In this document: piece by piece, positions 25,456 to 32,049 of the stretch
Position numbering within the stretch: position 1 is the stretch's first letter
Layout: each line of letters opens with the position of its first letter
NCBI GenBank assembly: GCA_013813715.1
Contig: JACCRF010000007.1
Location: 1-37,040, forward strand
Reading direction: 5' to 3'
Source of the DNA: Gemmatimonadaceae bacterium
GTDB taxonomy: Bacteria; Gemmatimonadota; Gemmatimonadetes; Gemmatimonadales; Gemmatimonadaceae
DNA: 37,040 nt
Made by a program: the position numbers and the translations under genes
The notes under the pieces: model-generated
The model's input: the letters and a program-made list of their open reading frames with translations, nothing else
What the model was told of the DNA's origin: nothing
Database searches by the model: none

Positions 25456-25982
25456 GTCTGTGTCAGTGAAAGCCGCTCGGCTGCCGCGCTGACGGCGGCG
25501 GACAGCGTCGGCGCCGGAGCGCGGTCCCACGCCTGCGAGCCCCACGACCGGTCGGCGAGGGATGCCTTCTCTTCGAGTCCCTTGCCCTGAAGCAGGTAAA
25601 GCCAGCGGTCCGAGCGCGCGAAGATATACAGCTCGAGCTGGGGAGTCAGCGTGATCTGGTCGTCGGCGGTGTAGAGCGCAACCTCGACGCCGCCGTAAGT
25701 GGCGAGCGGAACCTTGAGGCGTGCGACGGCGTCGCGAACGTCGGGAAGCGCGACGCTCTCCCCCTTCCAGGTGGTCTGCGAGCGGAGGTCAGTGATGACC
25801 AGATCTATCGCCGGAGGGAGCTGTTCGCTCAAAGTATGAAAGAGATCGACCACTCGCTCGGCGTTGGCGCCAACATAGGCCTCCCAATGCTCCCCTTCGT
25901 GAGTGAACGTGAAACCGTCCACTCCCGAGCGAAAGCGTTTCCACACCGTAACATCCGGGTTTCTGCCGCGAAAGAGCATCAT
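25452..25982 (-). CDS. Hypothetical protein, unrecognised family
   Basis: I do not recognise this 176-residue protein. It looks soluble: no signal peptide or membrane span, and a mixed alpha/beta pattern. RVVDLFHTLSEQLPPAIDLV reads as an amphipathic helix followed by a strand. VRDAVARLKVPLATYGGVEV and ELYIFARSDRWLYLLQGKG read as further strand-helix units. It starts with ATGATG, 15 bases after the CCA-enzyme stop, and its stop overlaps the ZIP start, so it is translated with housekeeping neighbours. The open frame, codon use like its neighbours and tight packing support a real gene. No function is proposed. Confidence 0.75.
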   Translation of the reverse strand: MMLFRGRNPDVTVWKRFRSGVDGFTFTHEGEHWEAYVGANAERVVDLFHTLSEQLPPAIDLVITDLRSQTTWKGESVALPDVRDAVARLKVPLATYGGVEVALYTADDQITLTPQLELYIFARSDRWLYLLQGKGLEEKASLADRSWGSQAWDRAPAPTLSAAVSAAAERLSLTQT

Positions 25983-25997
25983 CCTTTGGTGCTGAGG

Positions 25998-27308
25998 TCA
26001 GCCTTCTTGTTCACGCGGCCGCGCATTCTTGACCGCTCGTGCCTGCTCGATGAGCCGCTGAGGGGTATTGGCCGCAGGGTCATTAATAACGGTTTCCAGA
26101 AGGTTCCGTAACGTCCGTCCGACTTCGGGCCCGCTCATGCCGAGCTTCTCGAGATCGCGTCCGGAAACGGCCAGGTCACCGAGCTCGATTGGATCGCGAT
26201 ACGCTGAGCGCACCGCGCGGCGGTAGACCGATGCCACCTGGCTGTACGAGGGAGCGTCCAGTCCGGCTGCGAGCTCCGCCCACCATTGCGCGCCGGCCAG
26301 ACGCAGCACTGGGGCAAGACGCGTGCGACCGGTTGCGGCCGCCCATCGGCGGAGAGCTGCATCGGGAGGCGGGCCGACGAGCAACGCGCTCTTCATCTCT
26401 CGTTCAAGTGCGCGCCAGGAGATGATAACCGACGATATCCATGCCGCGTCGGCATTGGAGAAACGAAGTGAACGCAGCACATCCCGTACGCCGACGGCCG
26501 GACCAGCGGCAAAGAGACCGATCAGGCGCGCTATCCTCCGCTGCGGCCGCCCGCGGAGACCGGGAATCCGGAGGTGGTCGAGTGCGGCGAGCTGGATCGG
26601 CGTGATCTGAGCGACCGACGGAATGAGCTGCGCGAGCGCGCCGCTATCCTGCCAGAGGCGGAACGCTCGGCTGGGAAACTCCACTTGGTCCATCGTCTTC
26701 TCTATCTCCTGCTTCACTCTCTCCGCTGAGAGCCGGGTCAGATGCGGTGCACTGTCCAGTATCGCCTGCCATGTGCTGGGCTCGATGGTGAAGTCGAAGC
26801 GCGAAGCGAACCGGATCGCTCGAAGGGCACGCAGACGGTCCTCACGCATCCTCTCCGACGGATCGCCGACCGCGCGCACGACCCGGCGCTCGAGATCCTG
26901 TCTGCCATCGAAGGGGTCATAGAGGTCGCGAGTGCGAGGCGAGTACGCGACAGCGTTGATCGTGAAGTCCCTTCGCGCCAGATCCTCGTCGAGGGTCGCA
27001 CCAAACTCGACAACCGCGTGCCTCCCGTCGGTCCGCACGTCGCGCCGATACGTCGTGACTTCGTGCATCACGCCGTTGTCGTCGAGCACGCCGATCGTAC
27101 CGAACTCAATGCCCACCGGCACCGTGCGCGGGAACAAGCTGCGCACCTCAGCCGGGCGCGCGGCTGTCGCCAGATCCCAGTCGAGATGGGGATGCCCGAG
27201 CAGCGCGTCACGTATCGCGCCGCCGACGCACCACGTGTCGTGCCCCGCCTTCTCCAGTTTTTCCGCAATGCGCAGGACTTCCGATGGAGGATTCAGGCGG
27301 TTGCTCAC
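25998..27308 (-). CDS. CCA tRNA nucleotidyltransferase / poly(A) polymerase family
   Basis: A class II nucleotidyltransferase of 436 residues, it adds CCA, or part of it, to tRNA 3' ends, or is a poly(A) polymerase of the same fold. The head domain has CVGGAIRDALLG (27-38), the metal-binding DWD (43-45), EVTTYR (83-88), RRDFTINA (112-119) and the EDRLRALRAIRFASR block (156-170), in the usual order. The C-terminal half is helical and has no HD domain motif that I can see. The GTG start directly follows the asparaginase TGA with no gap. Whether it adds C, A or both, or makes poly(A) tails, cannot be decided by eye. Confidence 0.93.
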   Translation of the reverse strand: MSNRLNPPSEVLRIAEKLEKAGHDTWCVGGAIRDALLGHPHLDWDLATAARPAEVRSLFPRTVPVGIEFGTIGVLDDNGVMHEVTTYRRDVRTDGRHAVVEFGATLDEDLARRDFTINAVAYSPRTRDLYDPFDGRQDLERRVVRAVGDPSERMREDRLRALRAIRFASRFDFTIEPSTWQAILDSAPHLTRLSAERVKQEIEKTMDQVEFPSRAFRLWQDSGALAQLIPSVAQITPIQLAALDHLRIPGLRGRPQRRIARLIGLFAAGPAVGVRDVLRSLRFSNADAAWISSVIISWRALEREMKSALLVGPPPDAALRRWAAATGRTRLAPVLRLAGAQWWAELAAGLDAPSYSQVASVYRRAVRSAYRDPIELGDLAVSGRDLEKLGMSGPEVGRTLRNLLETVINDPAANTPQRLIEQARAVKNARPREQEG

Positions 27309-28280
27309 TCAGCGGTCCGTGAACATCGCGCGAATTCCGTCCATTGGCATGCCGGCGCCGAGCGCGAGCATGAGATCCAGTCGCGCCTGCTGCGCTCGCC
27401 GCGATCCGCCGAAGATTACCCCTAACTCTTCGAGGCGCCGCCCGCCGCCCGCATAGCCGTAGGTGTGCCCGACGCGCCCGCCCTGAGTGCGCGATGTCAA
27501 TACGACCGGTTTCTCCTCCGCGATCCATCGGTCGATCGCGGGCACCATGTCGGGCGGCACGTTGCCGCGGCCCATCGCCGCGATCACGACGCCGCGCGAA
27601 TCCACGCGCGCGGCATCGAGCAGGCGGGCGTCGCTCCCGGCGGCGACGAAAACGATGTCGATCGGCGTCGCGAGCGATTCCGGCGCGATGACCGCACGTG
27701 CCGGCGGAAGCTCGCGATGCAATATCAGCTTGCCTTCATCCAGCACGCCGAGCGGGCCGAGTCCAGGACTCTCGAAAGCGTCGAGCAGGTGGGTATTGGT
27801 CTTCGTCGCGTCGAGCGCCCCAAAGATCTGGCCGCCGATGACCACCATTGCTCCATACCCCCGGGTTTCCGGACTCGCCGCGACCTGCACCGCCTCGAGC
27901 AGATTGGCCGGCCCGTCCCATCCGAGATCGCTTATCGTCCGCATGGCACCGGTGAACACGACCGGTTTGTCCGCTGGCAGCGATCGCGCGACGAGGTATG
28001 CCGATTCCTCGAGGGTGTCGGTACCGTGCGTAACGACGACACCCACTACATCAGGTCGAGCCAGGTGCTCGGCAATCCGGTTGCGCAGCGCCCACATCCG
28101 CGGGATCGTCATGTGCGGCCCGGGAAACACGCCCCATTCCTCTGTCTCGACTCCGGTGACGGCGTGAATGCCGCGCGTCGCCTCGAGTATCTCGGTTGTC
28201 CCGAGGGACGGCACAGCCCCCGTTCCTCGAGGGTCATTGCGCATCGCGATCGTTCCCCCGGTGAAGAGGATTACGATCAT
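27309..28280 (-). CDS. L-asparaginase, type I/II asparaginase family
   Basis: The enzyme hydrolyses L-asparagine to aspartate and ammonia. From ATG 28280 it has 323 residues. The first catalytic Thr is in FTGGTIAM (6-13, T10). The second Thr-Asp pair is in THGTDTLEES (84-93, T87 and D88). FTGAMR (109-114) and the ATKTNTHLL stretch further on fit the family. There is no signal peptide, so it is probably cytoplasmic. The open frame extends to 28553, but that 91-residue extension is Arg-rich and antiparallel to nothing known. The ATG overlaps the stop of the small upstream gene (ATGA, 28277-28280), which settles the start. Confidence 0.93.
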   Translation of the reverse strand: MIVILFTGGTIAMRNDPRGTGAVPSLGTTEILEATRGIHAVTGVETEEWGVFPGPHMTIPRMWALRNRIAEHLARPDVVGVVVTHGTDTLEESAYLVARSLPADKPVVFTGAMRTISDLGWDGPANLLEAVQVAASPETRGYGAMVVIGGQIFGALDATKTNTHLLDAFESPGLGPLGVLDEGKLILHRELPPARAVIAPESLATPIDIVFVAAGSDARLLDAARVDSRGVVIAAMGRGNVPPDMVPAIDRWIAEEKPVVLTSRTQGGRVGHTYGYAGGGRRLEELGVIFGGSRRAQQARLDLMLALGAGMPMDGIRAMFTDR

Positions 28281-28567
28281 GCCAGCGATGCGATGCGGCT
28301 GATCACCATGTCGGCTCTCTCGTCCATGGACGCGCACTCCTCTGCGGAGACCTCGAACGCATAGGTGAGAAGCGCATCGGCTGCGAGAAGATCGAGCGCG
28401 CCTTGCCGTCCGTCGGGCAACGTGGCGAGGATGGCTTGCGCGGCATTGACGAGCACATCGAAAGGCAGGTCGGTACCCTGAAAGCCGGCGACAGATTCGT
28501 TGATCCGAGCCGCAAGCGCCGGTGGCGGAGGGGGATTTCTCGACGCGAGCCATTCATGAACCTTCAT
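28277..28567 (-). CDS. Small conserved-looking protein of unknown function
   Basis: From ATG 28567 this is a 96-residue protein beginning MKVHEWLASRNPPPPPALAA. It is soluble, mostly helical and acidic towards the C-terminus (EVSAEECASMDERADM). The frame reaches 28645, but the extra 26 residues cross an inverted repeat in the divergent promoter region, so the inner ATG is more likely. Four-base overlap with asparaginase indicates coupled translation. I do not recognise the family. The proline run and short helical bundle could suit a partner or regulatory subunit, but that is a guess. Confidence 0.65.
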   Translation of the reverse strand: MKVHEWLASRNPPPPPALAARINESVAGFQGTDLPFDVLVNAAQAILATLPDGRQGALDLLAADALLTYAFEVSAEECASMDERADMVISRIASLA

Positions 28568-28592
28568 TGCCGAATAATCGTTGCTCTCGCAA

Positions 28593-28616
28593 CCGGGAGC
28601 AATCACGCACTCCCGG
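28593..28616. promoter_or_regulatory. Inverted repeat in the divergent promoter region before rfbF
   Basis: CCGGGAG at 28593-28599 and CTCCCGG at 28610-28616 are perfect inverted repeats of 7 bases around a 10-base centre. They lie in the 119-base gap between the divergent starts of the 96-residue gene (28567) and rfbF (28687). The site could be an operator or a short RNA stem. There is no T-run after it, so it does not look like a terminator. Confidence 0.45.
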
Positions 28617-28686
28617 GCTCCTTCCTTGCGAACGGGGTAAGGCACCGGTCAGATTGCGGCAACTCGAACTGGAGCGCTGGGAGCCC

Positions 28687-29481
28687 TTGAAGGTCGTCAT
28701 TCTTTGCGGTGGTTATGGAACGCGTCTCGCCGGCGTTCAGAGCGACATGCCGAAGCCCATGGTTCCGGTCGGCGGCCGTCCGATTCTGTGGCACATCATG
28801 AACGGCTTCGCCCGGGAAGGCTTTCGCGATTTCGTCCTCTGTCTTGGCTACCGGTCAGACGTTTTCAAACAATACTTCCTCAATCTCTCCTCGATGCTCG
28901 GCGATGTCACGATAGATCTTGCGCGCGGGCAGAGTCCGACGTTGCACCGCACGAGTACCGAGACGAACTGGTGCGTGACGATGGCGGAGACGGGGTATGA
29001 GAGCATGACGGGATACCGGGTGAGACGCGCCGCGCAGTACATACCCGAGGAAGACGACCTGTTTGCCGTGACTTACGGCGACGGCGTCACAGATCTCGAC
29101 TTCAATCGGGTAGTGGAGTTCCATCGCTCGCATGGCAGAATCGCGACCGTGACGGCGGTGCATCCACCCGCCCGGTTTGGAGAGCTCACGATCAGCGATC
29201 GGGGATCAGTTGGCGAGTTCAACGAGAAACCGCAGGCTGCCGGAGGGTGGATCAGCGGTGGATTCTTCGTGTTCTCGCGTTCGTTTCTCGATCGGCTCGG
29301 GGATGACCCCGAGCTGATGCTGGAGCAGGAACCGCTTCAACGCCTTGCCGCCGACGGCGAGCTCATGGCGTACCGCCATCACGGGTTCTGGTATTGCATG
29401 GATACGCCCCGAGACCATGCGACTCTCGAGAGCCTTTGGAACACCGGGCGTGCGCCGTGGATGACGAGTCGCCAGGAGTGA
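28687..29481 (+). CDS. rfbF: Glucose-1-phosphate cytidylyltransferase
   Basis: It joins CTP and glucose-1-phosphate to CDP-glucose, the first step to CDP-deoxysugars. The 264 residues start with the nucleotidyltransferase motif VVILCGGYGTRL and MPKPMVPVGGRPILWHIM. GDGVTDLDF and the substrate-site stretch GFWYCMDTPRDH are RfbF hallmarks. The chosen start is TTG at 28687, preceded by GGGAG three bases upstream. The open frame runs back to 28522, but the extra sequence has no family match. It is the first gene of a four-gene plus-strand cassette. Its stop overlaps the ribosome site region of rfbG. Length and motifs are normal. Confidence 0.95.
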   Translation: MKVVILCGGYGTRLAGVQSDMPKPMVPVGGRPILWHIMNGFAREGFRDFVLCLGYRSDVFKQYFLNLSSMLGDVTIDLARGQSPTLHRTSTETNWCVTMAETGYESMTGYRVRRAAQYIPEEDDLFAVTYGDGVTDLDFNRVVEFHRSHGRIATVTAVHPPARFGELTISDRGSVGEFNEKPQAAGGWISGGFFVFSRSFLDRLGDDPELMLEQEPLQRLAADGELMAYRHHGFWYCMDTPRDHATLESLWNTGRAPWMTSRQE

Positions 29482-29486
29482 GCTCA

Positions 29487-30602
29487 ATGACCGCTGCGGC
29501 TACGCTTCGCGAGGCCTACGCGGGTCGGCGGGTGATGATCACCGGCCACACGGGCTTCAAGGGCGGTTGGCTTTCACTCTGGCTGCATCACCTTGGCGCA
29601 GACGTGACCGGATTCAGTCTGCCACCCGCCACCATCCCGAGTCTTTTTCAGGTGGCCGGCGTGGAGAATGTCGTGCGAAGTGTAGAGGGCGATATAAGGG
29701 ACCGGGCCGGTCTCGACAACGCCTGGCGCGCCGCTGAACCAGAAATCGTATTCCACCTTGCGGCGCAGTCGCTGGTCCGGGAGAGCTATCGCGAGCCCCT
29801 GACTACCCTGGCGACTAACGTCACGGGAACGGCTCACGTGCTGGATATCGCGCGGGAGCGGGCGGCACCGGTGGCACTTGTCCTGGTAACGAGCGACAAG
29901 TGCTACGAGAACCGCGAGTGGGTGCATGCGTACCGCGAAGACGACGCGATGGGCGGGCACGACGTGTACAGCATGAGCAAGGGAGCGGCGGAGCTGCTGA
30001 TCAGCAGTTATCGCCGTAGTTTCTTCACGTCGGGCGATGGAGCCGACACGGTCTCAGTTGCGAGCGCCCGCGCGGGCAACGTCGTGGGCGGGGGAGACTG
30101 GGCGCCGGACAGGATAGTTCCCGACTGCATCCGTGCCCTCGAGGCCGGCGATGCAATTGGCGTTCGCAACCCGGCCGCTGTCCGTCCATTTCAGCACGTT
30201 CTCGAGCCGCTGTCGGGCTATCTCACGCTGGGGGCGCGATTGCTATCGAGCGACCCGTCCGTTCGCCGCGTCGCCTCGGATGCGTGGAATTTTGGGCCAA
30301 CCCAGGACAACACGCGCTCAGTCCGGGAGCTCGTCGAAACGGTGATACGCTTCTGGGGCGCCGGCAACTGGCGGCATGCGGTTGACGCCACAGCCGCTCA
30401 TGAAGCGGGAGTGCTGCGCCTGGCGACCGACAAGGCCCACGCTCTTCTTCAATGGAAAACGCGCTGGGGGTTCGACGAGACGATGGATCGCACTGTCAAG
30501 TGGTATCGGGCGCGCACCGAGCGCGCCGCGGGCGAAGGCGCAATCGACATGGCAGGGCTGTGCGTTCGGCAGATCAACGACTATATGAGGGTTCATACAT
30601 AG
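29487..30602 (+). CDS. rfbG: CDP-glucose 4,6-dehydratase
   Basis: It converts CDP-glucose into CDP-4-keto-6-deoxyglucose with bound NAD. The 371-residue extended SDR has ITGHTGFKGGWLSLWL (18-33), the RfbG form of the glycine-rich motif. LVTSDKCYEN (133-142) and YSMSK (Y161, K165) form the active site. ARAGNVVGGGDWAPDRIVPD is a further RfbG signature. The ATG at 29487 has a good ribosome site, AGGAG at 29474-29478, eight bases upstream, which decides the start over an in-frame ATG at 29394. It follows rfbF by five bases and is followed at once by the RmlC-like gene. Confidence 0.95.
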   Translation: MTAAATLREAYAGRRVMITGHTGFKGGWLSLWLHHLGADVTGFSLPPATIPSLFQVAGVENVVRSVEGDIRDRAGLDNAWRAAEPEIVFHLAAQSLVRESYREPLTTLATNVTGTAHVLDIARERAAPVALVLVTSDKCYENREWVHAYREDDAMGGHDVYSMSKGAAELLISSYRRSFFTSGDGADTVSVASARAGNVVGGGDWAPDRIVPDCIRALEAGDAIGVRNPAAVRPFQHVLEPLSGYLTLGARLLSSDPSVRRVASDAWNFGPTQDNTRSVRELVETVIRFWGAGNWRHAVDATAAHEAGVLRLATDKAHALLQWKTRWGFDETMDRTVKWYRARTERAAGEGAIDMAGLCVRQINDYMRVHT

Positions 30603-31082
30603 ATGGAAGCTCGAAAGGCGATCAACGATCCGCCCATCGACGGAGTGTCGGTCCGCCCGCTCCGCGTAATCCCGGACGAGCGGGGGAAGATTCTCCACAT
30701 GCTGCGAGCCGACCAGCCGCCCTTCGACACTTTTGGCGAGATCTATTTCAGCTGCGTTTACCCCGGCGCCATCAAGGCATGGCACATCCACCGCCGGATG
30801 ACGCTCAACTATGCCGTACCGTACGGCATGATCAAGCTCGTTCTCTATGATGATCGGGCGGGATCGCCGACACACGGCCAGCTCATGGAGATCTTCTCCG
30901 GTGAGTCGAACTATGTGCTCGTTACGGTTCCGCCGATGGTTTGGAATGGCTTCAAGGGGATCGGCACTATGATGGCAATCGTTGCGAACTGCGCGACACT
31001 GCCCCACGACCCGGATGAGATCGACCGCCGGGATCCGTTCGCGAGCGACATTCCGTACGACTGGTCGCTGAAGCATGGATGA
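30603..31082 (+). CDS. RmlC-like (dTDP-4-dehydrorhamnose 3,5-epimerase family) cupin
   Basis: This 159-residue protein belongs to the RmlC cupin family and is shorter than true RmlC at about 180 residues. VSVRPLRVIPDERGKILHML opens it. EIYFSCVYPGAIKAWHIHRR places H61 and H63 where RmlC has its active-site region. VPPMVWNGFKGIG and the C-terminal DPFASDIPYDWSLKHG are features of the branch found beside rfbF/rfbG. It likely epimerises the 4-keto-6-deoxy intermediate at C3, C5 or both. Its natural substrate would be the CDP-sugar, which is inferred from the operon. It starts directly after the rfbG stop and overlaps the next gene by eight bases. Confidence 0.88.
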   Translation: MEARKAINDPPIDGVSVRPLRVIPDERGKILHMLRADQPPFDTFGEIYFSCVYPGAIKAWHIHRRMTLNYAVPYGMIKLVLYDDRAGSPTHGQLMEIFSGESNYVLVTVPPMVWNGFKGIGTMMAIVANCATLPHDPDEIDRRDPFASDIPYDWSLKHG

Positions 31083-32049
31083 TCCCGACTACGGGGGCCG
31101 GCGAGTTCTTCTGACAGGAGCCACCGGGTTTCTGGGCACGCACCTGGCACGCCGGTTACTCGCCGCGGGAGCAGAGGTGCACGCCATGCGGCGGCATGCC
31201 TCGAAGCATACGCGCCTTCCTGCTGAGGGCCTGCACTGGCACACCGCCGACCTCACTGACTACCGCTCACTCGAACGAGCCGTCCTCGCCTCCCGGCCCG
31301 AGATCGTTTTCAACCTCGCGGCATATGGCACGACGTTCGACCAGAGGGATCGGGATCTCGCGCTCGCTGTGAACGTCGGGGGCAGTCTCAACCTTTGGCG
31401 CGCGCTGGAAGCCACCAGGTGTCGCCTCGTCCACACCGGGAGCTGCGGAGAATACGGCCAGATACGGGGACAGGTTACCGAGGATGTTGCGTGCCAGCCA
31501 ACCTGGTTCTACCCCGCGACAAAGAACGCGAGCGTGGTTCTGCTCTCTACTCTGGGAAGGCAGACCGGACGCGAGGTGGTTACCCTGCGTCCGTTCGGCC
31601 CCTACGGCGCGGCCGACGATCCCGGCCGCGTACTCCCGCACGTGATCATTTCGCTTCTCAATGGCGACGATGTAAAGGTCACCGCCGGCGAACAGTTGCG
31701 GGACTACTCGCACGTCGACGACCACGTGCGGGCGTTTCTGCTCGCCGGAGTCGTACCTCTCAGGCAGACGGGAGCGATCTACAACATCGGCAGCGGCGAA
31801 ATCGTGACTTTGCGCAAACTCATCGAGACCGTCGCGAATGCCGTCGCGAGCGACGCCGTGAAGCGCGTCGAATTCGGGGCGGTGGACTATCGCGACGGCG
31901 AGATATGGGAGATGTGCTGTGACATCTCCGCGGCGCGGCGCGACCTGGGTTACGAGCCGTGGGTGTCACTCGAGGATGGAATCCGCCGAACCGTTGAATG
32001 GTTCGCCACAGCCGGCGAACGGGCCGCCACCGCGGTGACGGGAAGCTAG
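31075..32049 (+). CDS. NAD-dependent epimerase/dehydratase (SDR), likely CDP-4-keto-sugar reductase or epimerase
   Basis: The 324-residue extended SDR has LLTGATGFLGTHLARRLLAA (12-31), TGSCGEYG (121-128) and the catalytic YPATK (Y146, K150). PFGPYGAADDPGRVLPHVI and NIGSGEIVTLRKLIE are typical of sugar-nucleotide enzymes. As the last gene after rfbF, rfbG and an RmlC-like epimerase, it probably reduces the 4-keto group to give a CDP-6-deoxyhexose. That role is inferred, and other SDR reactions are possible. Its ATG lies inside the previous gene's end (31075-31082). Its TAG shares the palindrome CTAG with the alaS stop on the other strand. Confidence 0.9.
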   Translation: MDDPDYGGRRVLLTGATGFLGTHLARRLLAAGAEVHAMRRHASKHTRLPAEGLHWHTADLTDYRSLERAVLASRPEIVFNLAAYGTTFDQRDRDLALAVNVGGSLNLWRALEATRCRLVHTGSCGEYGQIRGQVTEDVACQPTWFYPATKNASVVLLSTLGRQTGREVVTLRPFGPYGAADDPGRVLPHVIISLLNGDDVKVTAGEQLRDYSHVDDHVRAFLLAGVVPLRQTGAIYNIGSGEIVTLRKLIETVANAVASDAVKRVEFGAVDYRDGEIWEMCCDISAARRDLGYEPWVSLEDGIRRTVEWFATAGERAATAVTGS

